From assembly GCF_003555505.1 (NCBI RefSeq), contig NZ_CP032152.1, positions 1,721,001-1,785,000 on the forward strand: 64,000 bases of DNA, written 5' to 3'. The position numbers and the translations under genes were made by a program. The DNA is from Thermosynechococcus sichuanensis E542 (lineage in GTDB: Bacteria; Cyanobacteriota; Cyanobacteriia; Thermosynechococcales; Thermosynechococcaceae). Within the stretch, counting starts at the first letter, position 1; each line of letters opens with the position of its first letter. Positions 16,322 to 26,100 of the stretch are shown here, one piece after another. Below the pieces are notes generated by a model. That model had not been told where the DNA came from. It was given only the letters and a program-made list of their open reading frames with translations, and searched no databases.

Positions 16322-18421
16322 CTAGGCAAGGGTATAGGGACGATTCAGCCGCTCCAACTGCTGCACCATCAGGCTGAGGAACAATCCCACATCTGTGACC
16401 ACACCCACAGATTCCACTGAACCCCGATCCGCTAGTTTAGTTACAACCGCTGGGTTAATATCCACACAGACGAGCTTCACCCCGGCGGGGGTCATATTGC
16501 CGACGCCAATGGAGTGCAGCATCGACGAGAGCATTAAAATCATGTTGGCGCCCTGAATCAGGCGGGCATATTCCCGCTGCGCCGCAATTAAATCCATGAT
16601 CGTATCGGGCAGTGGGCCATCATCGCGGATTGACCCCGCTAGGACAAAGGGCACATTATTCTTGATACACTCATACATCACGCCACTGGTGAGGATACCC
16701 TGAGCCACAGCATTGGCAATGCTGCCACAGCGACGAATGGTATTGATCACTTTCAGGTGGTGACGGTGACCGCCCCGCACAGGAACACCCCGCTGCATAT
16801 CTACCCCTAGGGAGGTGCCCATGATGGCTTGTTCCATATCGTGCACTGCGATCGCGTTGCCGCCGAGGAGTCCTTGGACATAGCCTTCACGGATCAGCTT
16901 GGCTAAATGCTCACCACCGCCTGTGTGGATAACCACAGGCCCGGCCACCACAATCACTTTGCCCCCCTGATCGCGGATGCGCCGCAATTCCCAGGCAATT
17001 TGTTCCACCACCAGTTCGACGCGGCGTTCACTGGAGACCCCTGACCCCATGAAGGTAAACTCTTGGGTATTGCGTTGGCTTTCTGTTTTGCGAATCGTGC
17101 GGATGCCTTCGACGCCCACAACCACGCGATCTCCCACCTGCAAATCCCGCAGAATGCGACACTCCGCCACCGTGCCTTCCGGAGTTGAGCGCACCACAAT
17201 CGCCCCATCCATGCGTTGGTTTTGCACCCGAACCCACTCACCGCCAACGCGCACCTCTGTGGGGTAAATCGTGGTCACATAGAAGTCGTCAGGGGCTACT
17301 CCCGCTTGGGTGACAGTTTCAAGGGTGGCATCACACACCTCTGAAGGGGGTAAGATCGCACCAAGGGTGATCAACTGCGCCATGATCGCATCCATCACCT
17401 CGGCATCGGGCGCCATGACCCGAATATCCGCTTGGGACGGACTTTGCCGTTGTTCGCCAAGATTAAATTGCAAAACTTGAAAACTGCCGCCACTTTCCAC
17501 AATCGTGTCTAGGACACGGTTCACAAGGCCAGAGTCGAGGAGATGTCCCTCCAGATGAATAACCCGACTGGGAATCGTTGCCGTGGCATGGAGTTCTTCA
17601 CGCACGGGTTCGGTCACCCGCAAGGTCAAACATTTAGCCGCACCCCCTGCCTTGAGAAATTCTGTCAAGGGGGTTTCCACCACCTCAAAGCCCACTTGGG
17701 CAAGGGCGGACTTCAATTCTTGGCTGGCACAGTTGAGAATCACCGTGCGATCGATATTGACGGCATTACAAGCAAAGTTAACTGCATCGGTCTCTTTAAC
17801 GGCAATTCGTTTATCTGCTGGTACCCGCAGTTCAATCAGGCGGTTGGAGTAGGCATCAAAGGCGGGAGGGTAGTAAAGCAAGTAGCCATCCGTCAGCGGA
17901 CAAAAACACGTGTCAAGGTGATAAAAGCGCTCATCCATAAGCCGTAGGGAGAGGACTTCAATATCCAGCCACTTTGCCAAATAGGCATGGGAATCCAATT
18001 CTGAACGGAAGCCATAGCCCGCCCACAGCCAGCGACCTTCGCGATCCAAGAGGGCGTCCCCTGCCCCCTCAAAGGGCAGTTGTTTCGGTAGCTCAAAAAC
18101 TTGATACCCCTGAGATTCAAACCACGCTTTGAAATAGGGTTCTTCCCCCTGCCGTTCTGGGTGATAAAAGCGACTCAGCACCACGCGATCGCCCAGCACC
18201 AAGCCGGCATTTGCTGTAAACACCATATCCGGCCAGCCCGGCTGCGGCTCAATCAAGTCAACCGTTGCCCGCGTATGGATAATCTCATAGAGTTTTTGCC
18301 ACTGCTCCTGTGCCCGATCGCGAGAGGACTTGTGGATATTTCCCTCCATCCAAGGATTGATTACATAGTCCACCTCATAATGGGTGGGAGGGCACATGAG
18401 GAATCGCAGGGTTGAACTCAT
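16322..18421 (-). CDS. argZ: Arginine dihydrolase with LOR/SDH-type domain (ArgZ/AgrE family)
   Basis: The 699-residue protein joins an N-terminal guanidine-modifying amidinotransferase-fold domain (about 1-275) to a C-terminal LOR/SDH domain (about 280-690). The first has DMVFTANAGLVLG, YHLDTCFCPL with His168 and the nucleophile Cys264 in AAKCLTLRV, matching the catalytic residues known in Synechocystis ArgZ, which degrades arginine to ornithine, CO2 and ammonia. The second has a Rossmann-like VIVVAGPVVIHTGGGEHLAKL and, in Anabaena AgrE, converts ornithine to proline. Together they make an arginine catabolism route used in nitrogen storage turnover. The gene is monocistronic, with an ATG start. 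Confidence 0.95.
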   Translation of the reverse strand: MSSTLRFLMCPPTHYEVDYVINPWMEGNIHKSSRDRAQEQWQKLYEIIHTRATVDLIEPQPGWPDMVFTANAGLVLGDRVVLSRFYHPERQGEEPYFKAWFESQGYQVFELPKQLPFEGAGDALLDREGRWLWAGYGFRSELDSHAYLAKWLDIEVLSLRLMDERFYHLDTCFCPLTDGYLLYYPPAFDAYSNRLIELRVPADKRIAVKETDAVNFACNAVNIDRTVILNCASQELKSALAQVGFEVVETPLTEFLKAGGAAKCLTLRVTEPVREELHATATIPSRVIHLEGHLLDSGLVNRVLDTIVESGGSFQVLQFNLGEQRQSPSQADIRVMAPDAEVMDAIMAQLITLGAILPPSEVCDATLETVTQAGVAPDDFYVTTIYPTEVRVGGEWVRVQNQRMDGAIVVRSTPEGTVAECRILRDLQVGDRVVVGVEGIRTIRKTESQRNTQEFTFMGSGVSSERRVELVVEQIAWELRRIRDQGGKVIVVAGPVVIHTGGGEHLAKLIREGYVQGLLGGNAIAVHDMEQAIMGTSLGVDMQRGVPVRGGHRHHLKVINTIRRCGSIANAVAQGILTSGVMYECIKNNVPFVLAGSIRDDGPLPDTIMDLIAAQREYARLIQGANMILMLSSMLHSIGVGNMTPAGVKLVCVDINPAVVTKLADRGSVESVGVVTDVGLFLSLMVQQLERLNRPYTLA

Positions 18422-18682
18422 AGGGGGTGTTTAGAAATCGTTGAAGTCATTGTTGAAAACAGCAGACGTGGGCTACACAGCACCCATCACAAACCTTTAT
18501 TCTATAGGTAGTGGGGAGCCTGACGATTGCTTTTGTCATCAAACCTTGACATTACACCCCTTGTCGTTTGCTTTTAGGAGCAACCCTATTAGCAAAGAGT
18601 AGGGAGAATCTGCGCTAAAATTATCATTTGCGCGATCGCGCACAGCCAACTGATACTACACTGACACCATCTGCGAAGGGGA

Positions 18683-20155
18683 ATGACCTTGACTGACGTG
18701 ACTGACATCATTTCCATGACAACTGAACCCCGTGCCAATAGCCAACTCCTCGCCACGATTGAGGTTTCGGGGGCACACTCCCAACAGGTGTATAACCAAG
18801 TGGTCAATGATCTCCTTCGCCATACCCAAGTGCCTGGATTTCGCAAGGGCAAAGCTCCGCGCCAGCTTGTATTGCAGCAGATTGGCAAAGAGCGGCTGCG
18901 CTATGTGACTATGGAAAAGCTCATTGAGGATACCGTCAAAGCCGCCGTCGAAAAGAACAATATCCCCTATCTGGGTAACCTTAGACTCGAGGGGGACGCG
19001 GTAGAGGCACTGGATCGCTTTCAGCCCGGCGAAAACTTTTCCTTCAGCGTCACCTTTGATGTTGAACCTGAGGTTACGGTCACAGGCTACAAAGGGCTAA
19101 CCATTGAGTACAATCCCGTCACCTATAATCCCGAAACCGTTGAGAAGCTCCTGCAACGGCATCAGCGGGAGCACGCCACCCTCATTCCCGTCGAAGACCG
19201 GCCAGCGCAGTGGGGTGATGATGTCACCCTGAAACTGGTGACCAAGGATGCCAATGGGGAGGTGGTGAAGGAATTCTCGGCAGATGAACTGCCCCTGTCC
19301 CTCGATGAAGAGCAACCCTTTTTGCTCAAAGAAATTCCTGCTGCTGTTGTTGGCATGAGTGTCGGTGAAGCGAAAACGGTGACGGTATCTGTTGCTGAGG
19401 CAGCGGAGGAAGGGAAAGCAGAAACCCCCAAACAATTGACCGCTGAGATTGAACTTTTAGGGATTAAAGCGCCGGAACTGCCCCCCTTAGATGATACCTT
19501 TGCCGCTGAGCACAGTGAATTTAGCACGATGGCAGAGTTGCGAGCCTATCTGGAGCAACATCATCGAGAGCGCGCTGAAAACCAAGACAAGAAGGCCAAA
19601 GAAGCAGCCCTCATTGATACCCTGATTGCCCAAAATCCAGTTGAATTGCCAAAAACACTGATCCGCAAAGAAGCAGATGTGAAGGTGCGCACGACGCTGA
19701 TGCAAATTCAGTCCCAAGGTGTTGATCTCAATAGGATCATGACCGAGGAACTCTACGAAAAAATGCGTCAAGAGGCAGAGCCGGGCGCTGCTAAGGAGGT
19801 GCACTCCCGCTTATTGCTGAAGGCGATCGCTCGTCAAGAGGGCATTGAACCTAGTGCAGAAGCCGTTGAGGAACGGCTGAACCGCTACAGAGAGGTCTTG
19901 GCGAACCAAGCCGCGAAGGATCTGGAACGACTCCGCGAATTTGCCTACGATGAGGTGCAGCAGGAGGAAGCCCTCAACTGGCTCCTAGAGCAGAATACAT
20001 TCCAACCAGCAACGTCCGAGGCAGCCACCGACGCCACAGCAACTGCTGAAGCGCCCAAAGAGACTCCCGTAGAACCAGAGGCCACGGTCGAAAAAACGGC
20101 CAAGCCTTCAAAACGCTCTGGGAAAAAAGCAAGCTCTACCCCATCCCAAGAATAG
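18683..20155 (+). CDS. tig: Trigger factor, ribosome-associated chaperone and peptidyl-prolyl isomerase
   Basis: The 490-residue protein has the ribosome-binding N-terminal domain with the signature GFRKGKAP (about residues 54-61), a PPIase-like middle domain ([17 protein letters not shown] onward) and a helical C-terminal domain. An alternative start at ATG 18716 ([17 protein letters not shown]) would lose 11 residues, and is as plausible. The last 45 residues are a low-complexity Ala/Thr/Glu/Lys tail that is longer than in E. coli. It leads a tig-clpP-clpX cluster, the standard arrangement for protein folding and turnover. A 12-base GCGCGATCGCGC palindrome lies upstream at 18632. Confidence 0.96.
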   Translation: MTLTDVTDIISMTTEPRANSQLLATIEVSGAHSQQVYNQVVNDLLRHTQVPGFRKGKAPRQLVLQQIGKERLRYVTMEKLIEDTVKAAVEKNNIPYLGNLRLEGDAVEALDRFQPGENFSFSVTFDVEPEVTVTGYKGLTIEYNPVTYNPETVEKLLQRHQREHATLIPVEDRPAQWGDDVTLKLVTKDANGEVVKEFSADELPLSLDEEQPFLLKEIPAAVVGMSVGEAKTVTVSVAEAAEEGKAETPKQLTAEIELLGIKAPELPPLDDTFAAEHSEFSTMAELRAYLEQHHRERAENQDKKAKEAALIDTLIAQNPVELPKTLIRKEADVKVRTTLMQIQSQGVDLNRIMTEELYEKMRQEAEPGAAKEVHSRLLLKAIARQEGIEPSAEAVEERLNRYREVLANQAAKDLERLREFAYDEVQQEEALNWLLEQNTFQPATSEAATDATATAEAPKETPVEPEATVEKTAKPSKRSGKKASSTPSQE

Positions 20156-20239
20156 TTCGGCATAATGAAGGTGATGATCCCTACCGGGCCAAACCGCTAG
20201 TTACAATTAATTACAAACAAACCGTCATTCTAGGCAACT

Positions 20240-20929
20240 ATGCTGCAATCGCGTTACGACCATCCCCTCAGTGCCATTCTGCGCTCTCCAGTGCTCAACC
20301 TGCCGCCTACCCATGCCAATATTGTGCCGATGGTGGTTGAGCAGTCGGGGCGGGGTGAACGAGCCTTTGACATTTATTCGCGGCTTCTCCGCGAGCGGAT
20401 CATCTTCCTAGGGGGAGGCGCGGGCGATCGCCGAGGCATTGATGATGCCGTTGCTGACTCCATCGTGGCGCAGCTTCTCTATCTAGATGCCGAAGATCCA
20501 GAAAAAGACATTTACCTGTACATCAACTCACCCGGTGGCTCCGTGACCGCCGGCATGGCGATTTACGACACAATGAAGCACATTCGCCCCGATGTGTGTA
20601 CCCTCTGCTTTGGCTTGGCGGCGAGTATGGGTGCCTTCTTACTGTCTGGCGGTACCCCCGGCAAACGGATGGCGCTGCCCCATGCTCGGATTATGATTCA
20701 CCAACCCCTAGGGGGTGCCCAAGGTCAGGCGGTGGATATTGAAATCCAAGCGCGGGAAATTCTCTACCACAAGCGCAAGCTCAATGAACTCTTGTCCCAG
20801 CACACGGGGCAACCCATCGAGCGCATTGAAGCCGATACGGAGCGCGATTTCTTTATGTCCGCTGAAGAGGCCAAGGCCTATGGTCTGATTGATCAGGTGG
20901 TGACGCGACAGACCCTCCCTAGCCACTAA
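20240..20929 (+). CDS. clpP: ATP-dependent Clp protease proteolytic subunit ClpP
   Basis: The 229-residue serine protease has the catalytic Ser in [11 protein letters not shown], His in [10 protein letters not shown] and Asp in [11 protein letters not shown], together with [18 protein letters not shown]. All three triad residues are intact, unlike the ClpR paralogues that cyanobacteria also carry. The N-terminal 40 residues may include a short propeptide. It is 84 bases downstream of tig and 32 bases before clpX, so it is expected to pair with ClpX in the cytoplasmic ClpXP degradation machine. Confidence 0.97.
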   Translation: MLQSRYDHPLSAILRSPVLNLPPTHANIVPMVVEQSGRGERAFDIYSRLLRERIIFLGGGAGDRRGIDDAVADSIVAQLLYLDAEDPEKDIYLYINSPGGSVTAGMAIYDTMKHIRPDVCTLCFGLAASMGAFLLSGGTPGKRMALPHARIMIHQPLGGAQGQAVDIEIQAREILYHKRKLNELLSQHTGQPIERIEADTERDFFMSAEEAKAYGLIDQVVTRQTLPSH

Positions 20930-20961
20930 GTACACTCTACGTGCAACCCTAGAGGTTCCCT

Positions 20962-22284
20962 ATGGCCAAATATGATACCCACCTCAAGTGCTCCTTTTGT
21001 GGTAAGTCACAGGAACAGGTGCGTAAGCTCATCGCCGGCCCTGGGGTCTATATTTGTGATGAATGCGTAGAACTGTGTAATGAAATCCTTGATGAGGAAT
21101 TGGCCACCGTTCCCAATGCGGCGGCTCCCCGTCGAGAATCCACACCATCGCGATCGCCCCGTAGCACCCCCCGCAGTCGTCCCCTCAGTCAAGTTCCCAA
21201 GCCCCGCCAAATCAAGGAATTTCTTGATAAGCACGTGGTCGGGCAGCACGAAGCCAAGAAAATCCTCTCGGTTGCGGTCTATAACCACTACAAGCGCCTG
21301 AGTCTTTTGGATGGCGATCAGCGGGGCGATGACAATGTTGAACTGCAAAAGTCCAATATTCTCCTTATTGGCCCGACGGGTTCTGGCAAGACCCTCTTGG
21401 CGCAGACGTTAGCGAAACTCCTGGATGTTCCCTTTGCGGTTGCCGATGCCACTACCCTCACGGAAGCTGGCTATGTGGGGGAAGATGTGGAAAATATCCT
21501 GCTGCGGCTGCTACAAACCGCCAATATGGATGTGGAGGAAGCACAACGGGGAATTATCTATATTGACGAGATTGATAAGATTGCCCGCAAAAGTGAAAAT
21601 CCTTCCATTACCCGTGATGTTTCCGGGGAAGGGGTACAGCAGGCGCTACTGAAGATGCTAGAGGGGACGATCGCCAATGTGCCGCCGCAGGGGGGGCGCA
21701 AGCATCCCTACCAAGACTGTATTCAAATTGATACGACGAATATCCTCTTTATTTGTGGTGGCGCTTTTGTTGGTTTAGAGAAAACCATTGAGCAGCGGGT
21801 GGGCAAAAAATCAATGGGCTTTGTTCGCGATGGTGAACCCCTACCCAAGGAAAAACGTTCTGCGGATATTCTCAAGCAACTGGAACCCCATGATCTCGTC
21901 AAGTACGGCATGATTCCAGAGTTTATTGGCCGTATTCCAGTTGTGGCCGTGCTGGAGCCGCTGGATGTGGCCGCCTTGGCAGAAATTCTCACCCAACCTC
22001 AAAACGCGCTCCTGAAGCAGTATCAAAAACTCATGCGCATGGACAGTGTGGAGTTGCGCTTTGAACCCGCTGCCGTGGAGGCGATCGCCCAAGAGGCCTA
22101 CCGTCGTAAAACCGGTGCCCGTGCCCTGCGCGCCATTGTTGAAGAGATTATGCTGGATGTGATGTACGAACTGCCCTCCCGCAAAGATCTGCGCGAATGC
22201 ACCATCACCCCCGAAATGGTGGAAAAACGCTCCACGGCTGAGCTACTCCTGCATCCCTCTTCACTGCCGACACTATCGGCGTAA
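20962..22284 (+). CDS. clpX: ATP-dependent Clp protease ATP-binding subunit ClpX
   Basis: The 440-residue AAA+ unfoldase has the N-terminal zinc domain ([10 protein letters not shown]...[10 protein letters not shown]), a Ser/Pro/Arg-rich linker (about residues 53-75), Walker [11 protein letters not shown], Walker [11 protein letters not shown], the pore loop GYVG and the RKH loop GGRKHPYQ. The sensor 2 region lies in [18 protein letters not shown]. The IGF-type loop that docks on ClpP is represented by the [19 protein letters not shown] region. It ends the tig-clpP-clpX cluster and unfolds tagged substrates for ClpP. No terminator hairpin is obvious after its stop. Confidence 0.98.
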   Translation: MAKYDTHLKCSFCGKSQEQVRKLIAGPGVYICDECVELCNEILDEELATVPNAAAPRRESTPSRSPRSTPRSRPLSQVPKPRQIKEFLDKHVVGQHEAKKILSVAVYNHYKRLSLLDGDQRGDDNVELQKSNILLIGPTGSGKTLLAQTLAKLLDVPFAVADATTLTEAGYVGEDVENILLRLLQTANMDVEEAQRGIIYIDEIDKIARKSENPSITRDVSGEGVQQALLKMLEGTIANVPPQGGRKHPYQDCIQIDTTNILFICGGAFVGLEKTIEQRVGKKSMGFVRDGEPLPKEKRSADILKQLEPHDLVKYGMIPEFIGRIPVVAVLEPLDVAALAEILTQPQNALLKQYQKLMRMDSVELRFEPAAVEAIAQEAYRRKTGARALRAIVEEIMLDVMYELPSRKDLRECTITPEMVEKRSTAELLLHPSSLPTLSA

Positions 22285-22308
22285 GGTTTGCTCAATCTCT
22301 ACAAAGGG

Positions 22309-23028
22309 CTAAAAGAAAACGTGGCTATCGGGCATCAAGCTCAACTCAAGGGGAACCGCATGGGGATCCGTTTCTAGGGTAGCACGAATTAGACTGGCAA
22401 CGGTGGCTGGTCGCAGCAGTTTCTGGCGATCGATTTTGAGGCTGACCGCATCCCAGAAGGGGGTATCCACTCCCCCGAAGTAAAAAAGACTAAAGCGAAT
22501 ACCATAGCGCTTGAGTTCTTCGGCCATACACTTGCTGAAGCCCACCACTCCAAATTTCGCGGCACAGTAGGCTGACCCCATGGCCATTGAATGCTTACCG
22601 AGGATGCCAACAACCGTGCAGATGTGTCCTTGCTGCTGCTCTTTCATCAGTTCCGCCGCCTGTTGGGTGGTGTAAAAGCACCCCTTGAGGTTGAGATCCA
22701 ACATCTGATCCAGTTCAGCCGCCGTAATTTTTTGATAGGGCTTGAGAAGGCCAGCTCCTGCTGCGTTGATCAATATATCGAGTCGTCCCTGTTCACTGCG
22801 GATGGCGTGCATCAATTTGCTCACTTGCTCGGGTTGAGTGATGTCACAGGGCTGAATTTGAACCGTGACTGCGGAGGGAAGCTGCTCTGCTAAAGCTTGC
22901 AGGCGATCGCCTGAGCGGGCCGCTAAGACCAATTTGGCACCGGTTTCTTGGAGTTCGGCAACAACGGCTTGACCAATGCCACCCGTAGCACCCACCACTA
23001 ACACCACACGATCTGCTAAGACACTCAT
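22309..23028 (-). CDS. Short-chain dehydrogenase/reductase with altered catalytic serine
   Basis: From ATG 23028 the protein is 239 residues; an upstream GTG at 23052 would add eight. The Rossmann NAD(P) loop is VGATGGIGQ (residues about 11-19), the NAG-type motif is INAAGAGLL, and the active-site YxxxK is AYCAAKFG. The residue 13 before the Tyr, normally the catalytic Ser, appears as Gly in VVGILGKH by counting back from the YxxxK. Either the Ser is supplied by neighbouring HSMAMGS or activity is unusual. The substrate is unknown. It lies convergent to clpX with 24 bases between. Confidence 0.88.
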   Translation of the reverse strand: MSVLADRVVLVVGATGGIGQAVVAELQETGAKLVLAARSGDRLQALAEQLPSAVTVQIQPCDITQPEQVSKLMHAIRSEQGRLDILINAAGAGLLKPYQKITAAELDQMLDLNLKGCFYTTQQAAELMKEQQQGHICTVVGILGKHSMAMGSAYCAAKFGVVGFSKCMAEELKRYGIRFSLFYFGGVDTPFWDAVSLKIDRQKLLRPATVASLIRATLETDPHAVPLELSLMPDSHVFF

Positions 23029-23191
23029 TTTGTTACATTTCTTTACGTTCACCTTTTTATCCTAGCGTTTCTTGAATGTCCGAGAACCTACCAATGGTTT
23101 AAGTGATCAAATTTAGAAAGCCGAGCCTTTGTTCTGCGTATTAGGATTGAGCCGTTGGGCTTCTCGCCTAGGTGTAACGGAGTTGGGATGA

Positions 23192-26100
23192 ATGACGCAG
23201 CAACCACAACCCCCCTTTAGCCTTTGGTTTCGTCAGTGGGTACGGAGGGCAATTATTGATCTTATTGGTTCGGCGGCGCTAGGGGCGATCGCGGGTGGAG
23301 CATACGCATGGTGGTTTGTGCACTATAAATTGGCTCCTGAAATTGCCCAGCAACTACAACAGCGCCTCAATCGGCCAGTGAGCATGGGTAATGTGCAGCA
23401 GGTGGGCTTAAATTTTATTCGTTTTGGCTCCTCAGCGGTTCCCAGCTACACAGCAACCGATGGCACTCCCGAATTGGACAATGCCTTCATCAACGGAATT
23501 GAGGTCGCCTTTAATCCATGGCAACTCCTCACGGGTCAAAAATTAGATCTCGACGTGACCCTCCACCAACCCCAACTCACGGTGGTTCAGGATGCCCAAG
23601 GGCAGTGGTGGCGCACGGAAGTTAAGCTCCCAGAGGAGGAGCCGACCTTTTTTCAACTGAATCAAGTCACAGTGAAGGTGAAAGATGGCTCTGTGCTGAT
23701 TCAACCCTTTCAGCGTCCTGCCTACCTGCTGCGTCAAATCCATGGTCGCTTCACACTCAAGCCCGATCGCCAGAATTTTGCGCTCAAAGGTCAAGCGGAA
23801 GGACAACTGGCCGGGGGTGGCCAATGGCGATTGCAGGGGGACTGGAACCAACCCCAAGAAGCTGGGCAACTGGATTTGCGCTTCAGCAGGATTCCCCTTG
23901 TACTGGGGAATGAGATTCTGCCAGAGACCATTCGTGTCAAAGGTGGCCAACTAGAAGGACAGTTGCGGCTTACTCTACCCCTACCAGAAACGCCCGAAGT
24001 CACGGGTCAAATTTGGTTGCGGGATGGCACTTTACGCACGGCCTTTGTGCCCCAAGACATCAAGGGATTACAGGCCCATGTGCAGTTGCAGGGCAATCAG
24101 GCGAAGCTCCACTATTTGCGCGGAGCGATCGCCAATCTCCGCTGGCAGGCTCAAGGCACCGTCGGTCTCCAAAGCGGCTGGAACGTTGAAGCGCAAGTGG
24201 CGAGGTTTGATCTGGCTCCTACCTTAACGGCGTTGCAGATTACGTCACCCGTTTCCCTCAGCGGTCAAGTAGCAGTTCCAACCCTCCGCTTGCAGGGGAA
24301 TCTGGACAATCCCCAGATCATCGGTGAACTGCGCAGCCAAGGGCCGCTTCAAGTGGATCAACTGCAACTGCAACAGGTGCGGCTACCTTTTATGGCCTCC
24401 TTTGATCAAGGGGTTCGGCTCATGGATGTCCGCGCCCAGTTGGTGGAGGGAGGTGAGGTACGGGCAACGGTAGGGATACAGCCCACGGGGGAGTTTCGCG
24501 GCCAAGCACAAGTGCAGCAGGTGAATCTTCAGGCGATCGCCCGCCGCTATGATGTGGCTCCGCCCGTGTCCCTAGGGGAGGGTTTTGCCCAACTGGACTT
24601 TGGCGGCAATCTGCGTACCCCAGAGGCTTGGCAGGTTAATGCGGTCTTTCAACTGCCGACGGCTCAATATCCACTGCGGGGCACTGCCCGTCTGACGCAA
24701 ACCCAACTGGTCGTTCCTGAGTTTCAAATGCAGTTTCTAGGGGGGAGTCTGCGCGGTCAAGTGCAAGCCGCTGCCGGTCAGTGGCAGTTACAGGCTCAGG
24801 CCGAAAATATTCCCCTACGGCAGTTCAATCAAGATTTACAAGGTCGTCTCAGTGGGCAGGCGATCGCCCAAGGACGGGTGGATCAACTGACGCTGCCAGC
24901 AATCCGAGCCAGTGCCAATCTGCAAGTGGATCAAACCCCCACGGGTGAGCCGCTGATTGCGGCTGTGAACTGGGATGGTCAGCAATTGCAAGTCCAAGAC
25001 GCTACCCTCGGTGCTATCCGCGCCCAAGGAACTATCGGCGTTGATTTAGCAGCTTTGCAACCCACTGACATTCAATTGGGCATCCAAGCCAGAAATCTCC
25101 CCCTGAGTACCTTAAGCAACTTCTTAGAACCGAATCTTCCCGTTCCCCTCACTCTTGCAGGTACTACCTCCTTTCAAGGCCAACTCACAGGCCGCCTCAA
25201 AAATCTCCAATTTCAGGGGGCACTGCTCACCCAAGGATTGGCGGTGAATGATTTGCGTTTTGCCCCCCAACTCACAGGCACGGTCACCTTGAGCCAACAA
25301 CAGGGGGCAACCCTCAACTTACAGGGGGGGGGCGATCGCTTAGCGCTTCGTCTTGATGCCGATGGCCTACCCCGCTCACTGCTGGTTCAACGGCAACAGG
25401 CGCAACTGATTGGCCAGCGCCAAGGGGAAAACTTTGATTTGCGTCTTCAGCAGTTTCCTGTGGAATCCCTGCGCTTACAACCCCCGCAACTTCCTCAGGA
25501 TGCCATTCTCGCAGGAGTCGCCTCTGGCAATCTACAGTTGCAAAATTGGACAAGGGGGCAGGGCAGTTTTACCGTAGAGCGACCGGGGTTAGGGGCATGG
25601 CGGGGCGATCGCCTGCAGGCCCAATTCCGTCTAAGTCGCGATCGCCTGACAATTCAATCCGGCCTTTTTGAAAAAGGAGAAAGTCGCTATCAATTCACCG
25701 CCGATCTCCAGCCGCAACAATTGGGGGCGCAGTTGACGATTGCCCAAGGCAATTTAGCCGATTTGACAGGGTTGGCGACGATTCTTGGGATTGGCCAACC
25801 CACCGCTCGCGGCACCGCGGCAGATCTAGGCACACCGACCGCAGGGGAAGGTCTGCAAGTATCACTGCTAACCCAGATTCGCCGCCTTGCTGAAATTGAG
25901 ATGCTGCAATCCCAAGCGGCTTTGGTGCGGCGGCCGGAGCTGCTGCCCTCCTTAGATCAACTTCAGGGGTTTTTTAATGGCCAAATCAATCTCAGTCAAA
26001 CCCCCCAGTCAGGCTTAGTGGCTAGCTTTGATCTCAAGGGCGCCAATTGGCAGTGGGGCAACTACCAAGTTGATCAGTTTCTGAGTCGTGGTCGCTTTGC

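Noticed and set aside
17543-17947. Plus-strand reading frame of 134 codons opposite argZ
   Set aside because: It is antisense to a gene with intact catalytic residues and has no supporting signal.
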